The position numbers and the translations under genes were made by a program. Below, in pieces: positions 8,675-16,540 of a DNA stretch of 64,000 bases. Under the pieces are notes generated by a model, which was not told where the DNA came from, searched no databases, and saw only the letters and a list, made by a program, of their open reading frames with translations. Position 1 is the first letter of the stretch, and every line of letters begins with the position of its first letter. Source of the DNA: Butyricicoccus pullicaecorum (GTDB taxonomy: Bacteria; Bacillota; Clostridia; Oscillospirales; Butyricicoccaceae); assembly GCA_018366035.1 (NCBI GenBank), contig JAGZIW010000002.1, positions 62,001 to 126,000 of the forward strand, in the 5' to 3' direction.

Positions 8675-8830
8675 TTACCTTTGGTCGTCGTCATTCACAA
8701 CCCTTTCTCCGCGCAGAAATCTGAGCCCCCCAAGAAATCCTCAGGTTCTGCTCCCCGCCCTACGCTAACGGGACACCAAAATATGTGATAGGTCAGTGGT
8801 GGCCGCGCAACCACCTCCAACATTGTAAAT
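8650..8830 (-). ncRNA. Candidate structured RNA (about 180 nt) between valS and folC
   Basis: This gap has no coding potential but folds consistently on the minus strand. A 9-base-pair closing stem (8822-8830 with 8693-8701, one internal and one terminal G-T pair) encloses a GGTGG/CCACC hairpin (8798-8815) and a longer hairpin, GCAGAA-CTGAG paired with CTCAG-TTCTGC (8713-8751). A terminator-like hairpin follows. Size and layout (closing stem, internal hairpins, own 3' terminator) resemble 6S RNA, but I do not recognise a diagnostic sequence, so the family is unassigned. A covariance search with Rfam 6S and other clostridial RNA models would decide. Confidence 0.35.
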
Positions 8831-8836
8831 AGCATA

Positions 8837-11467
8837 TTATTGCAGTGCTGCAAGACTATCATTGAGCTTGCTCATCAAACTCTCCAGCTTTGCCACCTTT
8901 TCTCGTTCCTGCGCAACTACCGCTTCCGGTGCCTTTGCCAAAAACCCGGGATTGCTCAGTTTTTTATTGATAAAGTCCAAATCCTTTTGTACCTTACCCT
9001 TTTCCTTTTCGAGACGTGCACGCTCCTTGTCAAAGTCAATGAGTTCACCCATTGGCATATACACATTTGCACCCTTGGTCACAACAGAAACCATAGATTC
9101 TGCATGCTCCGGCACAGTGTCGACAAAGGAGATTTCAGAAGCATAAGCAAGCTTTCCAAAGAACAGACTGCCCGCTTCATAAGCAGCACGCGCGTTGGTG
9201 AGCAGAATGACCTGAGCCTTTTTGGAAGGCGGAACATTCATTTCTGCACGGCGCGCACGAATGGCACGAATGGTGTCCATCATGGTTTCAACCTGCTCGG
9301 CTTCCTCAGCAAAGCACAGCGCCTGCTGATACTCTGGCCACTTAGACACCATAACTGACGGGCCCTCATGCGGCAGTGCCTGCCAAATGGTTTCGGTGAT
9401 GAATGGCATGAATGGGTGCAGCAGCTGCATGGTACCGCGCAGTACATAACAAAGCACCTTTTGTGCACACTGGTTTGCCGCAGCATCGTTCTGATTTTGC
9501 AGACGCGGCTTTACGATTTCGATATACCAATCACAGAAGTTGTCCCAAATAAAGTCATACAGCTTTTGAACCGCAATTCCCAGCTCATACTTGTCAATAT
9601 TCTCGGTAACAGCCTTTACAAGCTCATTATACTTGTGCAAAATCCACTTATCTTCCAGCGCAAGCTCGGTTGGAAGCTCTGCATTGTCAATGGTTAGATT
9701 CATCTGGATAAAGCGCGACGCGTTCCAGATTTTATTTGCAAAGTTGCGGCTGGACTCCACCTTTTCGGTCGAAAAACGCATATCATTCCCGGGTGAGTTG
9801 CCGGTAATCAGTGTAAAGCGCAGTGCATCAGCACCATACTGCTCAATGATTTCGAGCGGGTCAATGCCATTGCCCAGAGACTTGGACATCTTGCGTCCCT
9901 GTGCATCACGTACCAGACCGTGAATATAGACTGTCTTAAATGGCTCTTTCTGCATCTGCTCCATGCCAGAGAAAATCATGCGGGCAACCCAGAAGAAAAT
10001 AATATCATATCCGGTCACCAGTACAGAAGTCGGATAGAAATACTCCAGTTCCTTGGTTTTTTCAGGCCAGCCCAAAGTCGAGAATGGCCAGAGAGCGGAG
10101 GAGAACCATGTATCGAGTACATCTTCCTCCTGTCGTATGTGTGTGCCGCCGCATTTTGGGCACACGGTCACATTGTCCTTAGAAACGGTCATTTCGCCGC
10201 AGTCATCACAATAGTAAGCAGGAATCCGATGCCCCCACCACAGCTGGCGGGAAATACACCAGTCATGCACATTTTCCATCCACCGCAGATAGGTCTTGGA
10301 AAAACGATCAGGCACAAAGCGTACACGTCCATCGTTTACAACGTCCATTGCAGGCTTTGCAAGCGGTGCCATCTTAACAAACCACTGCGCGGAGGTCATA
10401 GGCTCAACGGTTGTACCACAGCGGTAACAGGTGCCAACATTGTGCTCATGCGCCTCGATCTTCAAAAGGTAACCGCCCTCTTCGAGATCGTGCACGACAG
10501 CCTTGCGGCATTCATAGCGATCCATACCCTGATACTTGCCGCCATTTTCGTTGACAGTTGCGTCCTCATGGAATACAAGGATCTGTTCCAAGTCATGACG
10601 CTGACCCATTTCAAAGTCATTGGGATCATGACACGGTGTGACCTTCACGCAGCCGGTACCGAACTCCATATCTACATATTCATCGGCGAAAATCGGGATT
10701 TCACGTCCAATAATCGGCAGGATACAGGATTTCCCAATCAGATGCTGATAACGCGCATCATGCGGATTGACTGCAACACCGGTGTCTCCCATGAAGGTTT
10801 CCGGACGGGTTGTTGCGACAACAAGGAATTCGTCAGAATCCTTGATGGGATACTTGATGTGCCACAGATTGCCGAGCTGTGTCTCGTACTCGACCTCTGC
10901 ATCAGAAAGTGCAGTTGTACAATTCGGACACCAGTTGATAATGCGGTTTCCCTTGTAAATCAAACCCTTTTCATAAAGGTTTACAAAAACCTCCTTGACC
11001 GCACGGGAACAGCCCTCGTCCATCGTAAAGCGCTCACGGCGCCAGTCGCAGGAAGATCCAAGCTTCTTGAGCTGAGAGATGATACGGTTGCCGTACTGAT
11101 GCTTCCAGTCCCACACACGCTTCAGAAACTCCTCACGGCCCAAATCATAGCGCGTCTTTCCTTCGTTGACGCGAAGGTTCTCCTCCACCTTAATCTGCGT
11201 TGCGATGCCTGCATGATCGGTGCCCGGCATCCAGAGCGCGGAATAACCCTGCATACGTTTGGTACGAATCAGGATATCCTGCAGCGTCTCGTCAAATGCG
11301 TGTCCCATATGCAGCTGTCCGGTAACATTTGGGGGTGGTATAACAATTGTAAATGGCTTCTTATTCTCGTCTACCTCAGCATTGAAAAATCCGGAATCAT
11401 TCCAGAACTGATACAGCTTATCTTCTACCGCCGAGGGATCATAAGTCTTTGGCAATTCATTCGACAT
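8837..11467 (-). CDS. valS: Valyl-tRNA synthetase
   Basis: Class I synthetase charging tRNA-Val. At 876 aa it has the HIGH-type signature (PPPNVTGQLHMGH, about residue 45), the connective peptide 1 editing domain with TTRPETFMGDT, a zinc-type cysteine cluster (CPNCTTALSDAE), the KMSKSLGNGIDP signature and a C-terminal coiled-coil arm rich in Lys/Glu (about 805-876) typical of ValRS. The start has AGGAGAGATTCAT upstream. Expression is controlled by a T-box leader immediately upstream. A 540-codon open frame on the opposite strand is a shadow. Confidence 0.97.
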   Translation of the reverse strand: MSNELPKTYDPSAVEDKLYQFWNDSGFFNAEVDENKKPFTIVIPPPNVTGQLHMGHAFDETLQDILIRTKRMQGYSALWMPGTDHAGIATQIKVEENLRVNEGKTRYDLGREEFLKRVWDWKHQYGNRIISQLKKLGSSCDWRRERFTMDEGCSRAVKEVFVNLYEKGLIYKGNRIINWCPNCTTALSDAEVEYETQLGNLWHIKYPIKDSDEFLVVATTRPETFMGDTGVAVNPHDARYQHLIGKSCILPIIGREIPIFADEYVDMEFGTGCVKVTPCHDPNDFEMGQRHDLEQILVFHEDATVNENGGKYQGMDRYECRKAVVHDLEEGGYLLKIEAHEHNVGTCYRCGTTVEPMTSAQWFVKMAPLAKPAMDVVNDGRVRFVPDRFSKTYLRWMENVHDWCISRQLWWGHRIPAYYCDDCGEMTVSKDNVTVCPKCGGTHIRQEEDVLDTWFSSALWPFSTLGWPEKTKELEYFYPTSVLVTGYDIIFFWVARMIFSGMEQMQKEPFKTVYIHGLVRDAQGRKMSKSLGNGIDPLEIIEQYGADALRFTLITGNSPGNDMRFSTEKVESSRNFANKIWNASRFIQMNLTIDNAELPTELALEDKWILHKYNELVKAVTENIDKYELGIAVQKLYDFIWDNFCDWYIEIVKPRLQNQNDAAANQCAQKVLCYVLRGTMQLLHPFMPFITETIWQALPHEGPSVMVSKWPEYQQALCFAEEAEQVETMMDTIRAIRARRAEMNVPPSKKAQVILLTNARAAYEAGSLFFGKLAYASEISFVDTVPEHAESMVSVVTKGANVYMPMGELIDFDKERARLEKEKGKVQKDLDFINKKLSNPGFLAKAPEAVVAQEREKVAKLESLMSKLNDSLAALQ

Positions 11468-11551
11468 ATGAATCTCTCCTTTTTACATCTTCACTATCCA
11501 GAATTTGGATTATACCCATTTCCGGAACGACCCATTCCTTGAAATGTGTAC

Positions 11552-11584
11552 AAAAAAAGGCTTTCGTCCAAACTAGGACGAAAA
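11552..11584 (-). terminator. T-box leader terminator upstream of valS
   Basis: The stem TTTCGTCC/GGACGAAA (11583-11562) is followed on the minus strand by GCC and a run of seven T. This is the intrinsic terminator that the T-box antiterminator competes with. Confidence 0.85.
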
Positions 11585-11805
11585 CCCCTTGGATCTCCGT
11601 GGTACCACCTAAATTCGCATAGAGGCTATGCGCACTTTTTTTGCCGATAACGAGACAAAACGGAGATATCTACCACAGATTCAACATCCCAGCTCCAAAG
11701 CTACTTCCCTTCGCCGTACTTGCAGATATTTCACCATCATCTGCTCTCTAAAAAGCCAAACGAGAGGTACTCCTCTTTTTCACCGCATTTACAAATATTC
11801 AAGAA
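11552..11805 (-). promoter_or_regulatory. T-box riboswitch controlling valS
   Basis: The minus-strand leader carries the T-box core AGGTGGTACCACGG (11610-11597) followed by the terminator at 11583-11552. Upstream is a stem I-like region with GAGGAGTACC, AGAGAGCAGATGATGGTGAAAT and GAAGGGAAGTAGC. A GUA valine codon in the last segment is the likely specifier; a second GUA lies further down, so the exact specifier is uncertain. Uncharged tRNA-Val would stabilise antitermination and raise valS expression. Confidence 0.85.
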
Positions 11806-11811
11806 TAGAAA

Positions 11812-11885
11812 TGGAGGTACCACCCAGATTTGAACTGGGGATCAGGGAGTTGCAGTCCCACGCCTTACCACTTGGCTATGGTACC
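11812..11885 (-). tRNA. tRNA-Cys (GCA)
   Basis: A complete 74-base cloverleaf with encoded CCA: acceptor GGTACCA/TGGTACC, D-arm GCC/GGC, anticodon loop CTGCAAC giving anticodon GCA, T-arm CCCAG-TTCAAAT-CTGGG, discriminator T. The 3' end lies only about 7 bases before the start of the valS T-box leader, and a perfect promoter precedes it, so tRNA-Cys and the T-box-valS message are probably one primary transcript. Confidence 0.95.
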
Positions 11886-11901
11886 AAATGAATTCTTGTC
11901 C

Positions 11902-11931
11902 ATTATATAACATGAATTTATAATTTGTCAA
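11902..11931 (-). promoter_or_regulatory. Strong sigma-A promoter for tRNA-Cys (and probably valS)
   Basis: Perfect TTGACA (11931-11926) and perfect TATAAT (11907-11902) with an 18-base spacer on the minus strand, 16 bases before the mature tRNA 5' end. Confidence 0.9.
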
Positions 11932-11967
11932 GCGTATTTTTTTACATATTTCGGAAATTTATATTGT

Positions 11968-12003
11968 GTAAAATGCCGCCTCTGGACTTCTATCCAGAGG
12001 CGG
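11968..12003 (-). terminator. Rho-independent terminator of spo0A
   Basis: CCGCCTCTGG-ATAGAAGT-CCAGAGGCGG (12003-11976) is a perfect 10-base-pair stem followed on the minus strand by CATTTTACAC, 17 bases after the spo0A stop. Confidence 0.85.
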
Positions 12004-12020
12004 ATCCCACACTCTCATAA

Positions 12021-12806
12021 TCAGCCGCGACGCATTTGCAGGCGAAGCTGGTCGGCAATCATAGAGATAAATTCCGAATTGGTTGGTTTTCCCTTTACAC
12101 CAGAAATTGTATAGCCAAAATACGATTGAAGGGTTTCAATATCTCCGCGATCCCATGCCACCTCAATGGCATGGCGAATCGCTCGTTCGACACGAGATGC
12201 TGTTGTATGGAATTTCTTCGCAATGCCCGGATACATTATTTTCGTGATCGCACCCACGGAATCCATATCTCGAATCGCCATCATAATGGCTTCCCGCAAA
12301 TACTGATATCCCTTAATGTGGGCTGGTACGCCAACCTGATGAATCACCTTAGTCACGCGACATTCCAATTCCAGATCATCGGGGATACCCTGCGAAGCAG
12401 CCAATGCTGAATCTCCCTGCTCTGCAAGGCTCCACTGCCGAATCCGACTTGCCAAAATCTCTGCACTGATTGGTTTTCTAAAAAAGTGGCTCACACCTAA
12501 GCTGGTACATTCCATTGCCACGACATCACTTGCAAATGCAGAAATAACAAAAACGCCCAAATGATGCCCCTCATCGGCTACATTGCGCAGAACACTGAGA
12601 CCATCTAGCTCTGGGAGCATGATATCAATGAGGAGCAGATCGATATCCCCCTTGCGGATAGACTCCTGTGCTGCTACACCGTCCGCCACCGCTCCCACAA
12701 CTTCGATCCCTTCCTCTGCTTGAAGCGCTCCGCTTAAAGCTGTCCGAAAATCCTTGTCTCCATCCGCGATCAACACTCGAATATTACTTTTCATGATGTC
12801 ATTCAC
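12021..12806 (-). CDS. spo0A: Sporulation transcription factor Spo0A
   Basis: Master response regulator of sporulation, 261 aa. The receiver domain holds the phospho-acceptor aspartate in LLIDIMLPELDG, a Ser in place of the usual Thr (VISAF) and the conserved RKP lysine. The acidic pocket reads ADGDKD where most Spo0A proteins have ADDN, so the second Asp is replaced by Gly with an Asp one position later. The C-terminal DNA-binding domain is fully typical (VPAHIKGYQYLREAI, TTASRVERAIRHAIEVAW, NSEFISMIAD). The ATG at 12806 is six bases from AGAAGG; an internal ATG at 12794 is the alternative. Standing alone with its own terminator fits. Confidence 0.95.
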   Translation of the reverse strand: MNDIMKSNIRVLIADGDKDFRTALSGALQAEEGIEVVGAVADGVAAQESIRKGDIDLLLIDIMLPELDGLSVLRNVADEGHHLGVFVISAFASDVVAMECTSLGVSHFFRKPISAEILASRIRQWSLAEQGDSALAASQGIPDDLELECRVTKVIHQVGVPAHIKGYQYLREAIMMAIRDMDSVGAITKIMYPGIAKKFHTTASRVERAIRHAIEVAWDRGDIETLQSYFGYTISGVKGKPTNSEFISMIADQLRLQMRRG

Positions 12807-13102
12807 AACCTTCTAAGAAATCTTTCAATGTTTTACCGTCTCTTTGCGCCTTCCTTAATTTACCATATATTTTCGCTTCTTACAATGCTTTTTCTGGCTT
12901 TTCGGCAAAGTTTCGTTCGACATTTTTTTCTTTTTCAAACAAAAGCTATATATTTTTTACGTATTTATGCTTTCTCCGACATTATTTTATCCCTTTATCT
13001 CGAAAAATTCTAACATTTTTGCGTCCTTCTTTTTTTCTTCCGGAAAACTCTCCAGATCTGCCTCTTTCTTGGTCAAATACACATTCTCTCGATTTTGTTC
13101 CC
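12807..13102. other. Non-coding gap upstream of spo0A
   Basis: About 300 bases, strongly T-rich on the plus strand. Two short open frames here have no ribosome site or recognisable product. The spo0A promoter must lie here, reading leftward, but no clear SigH or sigma-A pair was found by eye. Confidence 0.5.
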
Positions 13103-13131
13103 TATACAGTGCGGGTATTCTATGCTATACT
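13103..13131 (+). promoter_or_regulatory. Predicted promoter of the cobalamin-riboswitch transcript
   Basis: TATACA (13103-13108), 17-base spacer, TATACT (13126-13131), ending about 18 bases before the riboswitch begins. Confidence 0.5.
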
Positions 13132-13148
13132 AAGATAACACAACAAAG

Positions 13149-13320
13149 CATCAGGCAGGTGCCCGAAAAAACGGGAGAATAGGGAAATGGGTAAAAGCCC
13201 ATGCGGGACCGCCGCCGTAAAGGCAGAGCACCGGTCACACAGCCATCACTGCGGGTACACGTGGGAAGACTTGACCGGTTTGCCATGACGCCTGAGCCGG
13301 AAGACCTGCCTGCCTGATTG
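13149..13320 (+). promoter_or_regulatory. Cobalamin (B12) riboswitch
   Basis: The conserved cobalamin aptamer sequence is recognisable in order: GCAGGTGCCCGAAAA, GGGAGAATAGGGAA, GGGTAAAAGCCC, the B12-box-like GCGGGACCGCCGCCGTAA, then CATGACGCCTGAGCCGGAAGACC. The ends pair (CAGGCAGGT with ACCTGCCTG). About 160 bases separate it from cbiM. That stretch holds an AACC/GGTT hairpin followed by T5 (13323-13338) and a TCTGATAT/ATATCAGA hairpin that could form the expression platform. It would shut off cobalt uptake when B12 is plentiful. Confidence 0.93.
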
Positions 13321-13479
13321 AGAACCAATTGGTTTTTCTGATATGGAACGGCTCAACTATATCAGACACAAGGATACTGCATATACCGTAATGTGCAGCT
13401 TTGTTTTGAGTCTTTCTGTTTTCCGCAAACAAGAGACTCTTTTTTGGTATATGCACCATACAAAAGGAGGACAACTGAA

Positions 13480-14232
13480 ATGACCAAAAATGAAAAGCGT
13501 CTTTTGGCTCTGTCTGCTGTGCTGAGTGCCGCGCTGTGTGTACCCACTGCCGCGTCCGCAATGCACATCATGGAGGGCTATCTGCCGCCAGTACACTGTA
13601 TTGTCTGGGCGGCCGTCTGTATCCCATTCCTCGTCTCCGGACTGCTTGCAATCCGCCGCACGCTCAATGCCGAGCGCCGCACGCTCATTCTGCTTGCCAT
13701 GTCCGGTGCCTTTATCTTCGTTATCTCGTCGCTCAAGATCCCATCTGTATCGGGAAGCTGCAGCCATATGACGGGCACAGGGCTTTCTGCCATACTCTTT
13801 GGCCCTGCAATCACCAGTATCCTTGGTATTATTGTCCTGCTCTTTCAGGCAATTTTACTCGCACATGGCGGACTGACCTCTCTGGGCGCCAATACCTTCA
13901 GCATGGCAGTTGCGGGGCCTCTGCTCAGCTGGGGCATTTGGAAGTTAAGCCGCAAGATGGGTCTTAATAAAAAAGCTTCCGTGTTCTTTGCCGCATTTTT
14001 GGGCGATCTCTTTACTTACTGCGTCACAAGTATCCAGCTTGCGCTCGCAAACCCCAGCGTACAGGGTGGTATCGCTGAAAGTGCCGTCAAATTTCTGGGC
14101 GTTTTTGCACCCACGCAGCTTCCGCTTGCAATCATTGAGGGTATCCTCACCATGCTGATCGTGATGGGTCTGGAAACCTATGCAAAACCGGAGCTTCGAC
14201 TCATCGGATTTTTCAGAGAGGAGCATGTATGA
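13480..14232 (+). CDS. cbiM: Cobalt ECF transporter substrate-binding membrane protein CbiM
   Basis: S-component of the cobalt energy-coupling-factor transporter. The chosen ATG at 13480 follows AAAGGAGG by nine bases; the frame's earlier start at 13393 lies inside the riboswitch leader. A cleavable signal-like N-terminus ends before AMHIMEGYLPP, the conserved metal-binding N-terminus of mature CbiM (Met-His-x-Met). About six further membrane segments follow over 250 aa, with HMTGTGLSAILFGP and AHGGLTSLGANTFSMAVAGP matching the family. First gene of cbiMNQ. Confidence 0.93.
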   Translation: MTKNEKRLLALSAVLSAALCVPTAASAMHIMEGYLPPVHCIVWAAVCIPFLVSGLLAIRRTLNAERRTLILLAMSGAFIFVISSLKIPSVSGSCSHMTGTGLSAILFGPAITSILGIIVLLFQAILLAHGGLTSLGANTFSMAVAGPLLSWGIWKLSRKMGLNKKASVFFAAFLGDLFTYCVTSIQLALANPSVQGGIAESAVKFLGVFAPTQLPLAIIEGILTMLIVMGLETYAKPELRLIGFFREEHV

Positions 14233-14546
14233 TGAGTAAAAATAAAAAAATTGTGATTGTCTCTCTGATTCTTGTTGTTCTCATCGCTTTCCTGCCCCTT
14301 TTCCTTAAAAAAGATGCTGAATTTGGCGGAAGTGATGATGCAGGAAGTCAAATGGTTGAAGAAATTCGCGGTGAAAGCTACGAACCATGGTTCACTCCGG
14401 TTCTGGAAACCGCACTTGGCGGAGAACTGCCGGGCGAGGTTGAAAGTATGATCTTCTGCGTACAAACCGGCATCGGTGTCGGCATTCTCGCCTATGGCTT
14501 TGGCTATCTTGTCGCACGCAAAAAGTACAAGCATGACGAAGGCTGA
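14229..14546 (+). CDS. cbiN: Cobalt transport protein CbiN
   Basis: Small accessory subunit of the CbiMNQO cobalt transporter, 105 aa, with two transmembrane helices (about 7-26 and 78-96) around an extracytoplasmic segment. The segment YEPWFTPVLETALGGELPGEVESMIFCVQTGIGVG aligns with the family pattern, given here only as position (about residues 51-86). It overlaps the cbiM stop by four bases (ATGA), so it is translationally coupled. A terminator-like hairpin follows it before cbiQ. Confidence 0.9.
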   Translation: MMSKNKKIVIVSLILVVLIAFLPLFLKKDAEFGGSDDAGSQMVEEIRGESYEPWFTPVLETALGGELPGEVESMIFCVQTGIGVGILAYGFGYLVARKKYKHDEG

Positions 14547-14552
14547 GAAATC

Positions 14553-14581
14553 AAGCGCCCTCCTTTTCGGCGGGCGTTTTT
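14553..14581 (+). terminator. Terminator-like hairpin between cbiN and cbiQ
   Basis: AAGCGCCC paired with GGGCGTTTT (14553-14579) and followed by a T-run looks like a Rho-independent terminator seven bases after the cbiN stop, inside the operon. It may set a lower level of cbiQ than of cbiMN. Confidence 0.6.
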
Positions 14582-14599
14582 CTCTTTGCGGAGGATCGT

Positions 14600-15499
14600 A
14601 TGATAACTTCTATTTTGACAGGTCTTGTTTTCTGGTGGTTATTTTTCACAGCCATTCCAACTCCTCTCCTGCTGCTTTTAAGCATCGGGTTGAGTCTGCT
14701 CTTTCTTCGAACCAAGCATCATGACAGCCTTTTTGCCATAGATCAGCTTGCACGGCGCTCTGCGCTTTGCCCCATCAATCCGTCACTCAAGGTTTGGAGC
14801 AGTGTCATTCTCCTGCTGCTCTGCATTGCAGCAAGATCCCCTTGGATACCGCTTATCATGTCACTGATCCTATGCCTTTTGACTGTGTATGTCGGTCAGA
14901 TCCCGTTTCATGAGTATATATCGAAATTCAGCCTGCCTGCTGTCTTTTTGCTTTTGAGCGCCATAGCGCTTCTCTGGAGCTTTTCCCCGCAGGCAGGCGG
15001 CTGTATTGATATTCCATGCTTCGGCGGATATCTCAGCGTCCTGCCTGCCTCCCAGCAGGCAGCGCGTCTTGTGCTTGCCCGTGCGCTTGGCGCGGTCAGC
15101 TGTCTCTATTTTCTCAGCCTCTCCACGCCAATGCCGGAGATCATCGTTGTACTGCGGCAGGCACATATTCCATGCGTGATTACCGATCTTGCAGTTCTCA
15201 TTTATCGCTACATTTTCTTACTGTTTGATACCTATCATAAAATGTATCATGCAGCAGAAAGTCGATTGGGTTTTTGCGGACTGAGAAAAAGTCTATCCAC
15301 CACAGGTCAGCTCTATGCGCTTCTATTATCCGGCAGTTTTCGCAAAGCAAGCGCCTGTTTTGATGCCATGGAAAGCCGGTGCTATCATTCTGAAATCCGG
15401 TTTCTGACCCATAAAAAACCAATTACATTCCAGAGCGCAGGGGTTGCCTGCCTCCTCATTCTTTTCGCCGCATGTATGACATTTTATTCCTTTTTATGA
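14600..15499 (+). CDS. cbiQ: Cobalt ECF transporter transmembrane protein CbiQ (EcfT-type)
   Basis: Integral membrane coupling subunit of the cobalt ECF transporter, 299 aa. Several hydrophobic helices span the first 140 residues and the C-terminus. The cytoplasmic part carries two Ala/Ser-Arg-x-Gly-like coupling motifs expected to contact the ATPase: AAESRLGF (about 216-223) and AMESRCY (about 260-266). The ATG has GGAGGATCGT immediately upstream. It lies after cbiN and before cbiO, with a terminator-like hairpin on its 5' side. Confidence 0.9.
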   Translation: MITSILTGLVFWWLFFTAIPTPLLLLLSIGLSLLFLRTKHHDSLFAIDQLARRSALCPINPSLKVWSSVILLLLCIAARSPWIPLIMSLILCLLTVYVGQIPFHEYISKFSLPAVFLLLSAIALLWSFSPQAGGCIDIPCFGGYLSVLPASQQAARLVLARALGAVSCLYFLSLSTPMPEIIVVLRQAHIPCVITDLAVLIYRYIFLLFDTYHKMYHAAESRLGFCGLRKSLSTTGQLYALLLSGSFRKASACFDAMESRCYHSEIRFLTHKKPITFQSAGVACLLILFAACMTFYSFL

Positions 15500-15575
15500 C
15501 TTCCTCATATCAAGAGCATGCCGCAAATGCTGTGAAAGACCACACACCTGCGCCAAACGAGAGTTGCCTCTCAAA

Positions 15576-15617
15576 CTGACAAAAGATACCTTATTATATA
15601 ATAGGTATAGATATAAT
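15576..15617 (+). promoter_or_regulatory. Possible separate promoter and dyad operator for cbiO
   Basis: The 143-base gap before cbiO holds CTGACA (15576-15581) and two TATAAT hexamers (15597-15602 and 15612-15617), though spacings are off the ideal 17. A 21-base near-perfect dyad (TACC...GGTA, 15587-15607) covers the first TATAAT and could be an operator. Evidence is positional only. Confidence 0.4.
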
Positions 15618-15642
15618 CGAACCCAACAGGAGTCACTACACC

Positions 15643-16464
15643 ATGCATGAAATTATTCGTTTTGAACATGTGAGTTATACCTATGATGACGGCAGACAGG
15701 CACTTTCCGACTTGTCTGCAACCTTTTCCAGAGGAGAAAAAGTCGCAATCCTTGGAGAAAATGGGGCAGGAAAATCTACATTTTTTCTGCTGTGCAACGG
15801 TGTTCTGCGCCCAACCAGCGGGCAAATATTTTTAGAGGGCAGGCCCGTCAGCACGAAGCGGCAGTCGCTCAATGAACTGCGGCGCAATGTCGGCTTTGTC
15901 TTTCAGGACCCAGATGTCCAGCTCCTTGCAGGCACTGTGGAGGAGGAAATCAGCTTTGGACCTATGAACCTTGGCTGGTCAGAGGAACTGGTACAGGCGC
16001 AGGTAGATGCCGCAATCCGTAATCTGCATCTGGACACCTTCCGCACGCGCGCCCCCCAATATCTATCCGGCGGAGAAAAGAAACGTGTATCCATTGCCGA
16101 TGTGCTTGCCATGTCTCCGCAGCTTATTTTACTCGATGAACCCGCGTCCAGTCTCGATCCTTCTAACACCCGTCTGTTGGAGGAAAACCTTTCCATGCTT
16201 GAGTCACGGGGTATTTCCCTCCTGATTGCAACCCACGATGTTGATTTCGCATGGCGCTGGGCAGACCGTGTGCTTTTATTCCACGAGGGACACCTTATGG
16301 CAGACACCACACCAGAATCCGCCTTCTCGGATACCAGCTTACTTGCCTCCTGCGGCTTAACACAGCCCACGCTCTACGAGGTCAGCAAAATCCTAAATCT
16401 CTCACAGCCCATTCATACGCTGGAAGCACTTCGAATGGCTGTCGAAAAAAAAGGACGCACTTAA
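15643..16464 (+). CDS. cbiO: Cobalt ECF transporter ATP-binding protein CbiO
   Basis: ABC ATPase energising the cobalt transporter, 273 aa. All ABC motifs are present: Walker A GENGAGKST, Q-loop FVFQDPD, signature LSGGEKKR, Walker B LILLDEP with catalytic Glu, D-loop SSLD and H-loop ATHD. AGGAG lies ten bases before the ATG. It is set apart from cbiQ by 143 bases with a possible promoter of its own. A strong terminator follows, part of which forms the 3' end of the neighbouring recombinase gene. Confidence 0.95.
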   Translation: MHEIIRFEHVSYTYDDGRQALSDLSATFSRGEKVAILGENGAGKSTFFLLCNGVLRPTSGQIFLEGRPVSTKRQSLNELRRNVGFVFQDPDVQLLAGTVEEEISFGPMNLGWSEELVQAQVDAAIRNLHLDTFRTRAPQYLSGGEKKRVSIADVLAMSPQLILLDEPASSLDPSNTRLLEENLSMLESRGISLLIATHDVDFAWRWADRVLLFHEGHLMADTTPESAFSDTSLLASCGLTQPTLYEVSKILNLSQPIHTLEALRMAVEKKGRT

Positions 16465-16502
16465 TGGCGCCTACCCACAAGGAAGTAATCTGATATTTGC
16501 AG

Positions 16503-16540
16503 GACAGCATAGTTTATCGCTATGCTGTCTTGCTTTTTCT
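16503..16540 (+). terminator. Terminator of cbiO, overlapping the element junction
   Basis: GACAGCATAG-TTTATCG-CTATGCTGTC (16503-16529) followed by TTGCTTTTTC. The right arm contains the stop codon and last two codons of the convergent recombinase gene, so the element appears to have inserted at the foot of this hairpin. Confidence 0.85.

Noticed and set aside
9920..11542. 540-codon open frame on the plus strand
   Set aside because: It lies wholly antisense to valS, whose motifs are complete; the product is Cys/His/Ile-rich with no family resemblance and no ribosome site. A shadow frame.
12828..13182. Two short plus-strand frames between spo0A and the riboswitch
   Set aside because: Phe/Leu-rich products expected from T-rich DNA, no ribosome site, and the second overlaps the riboswitch promoter.
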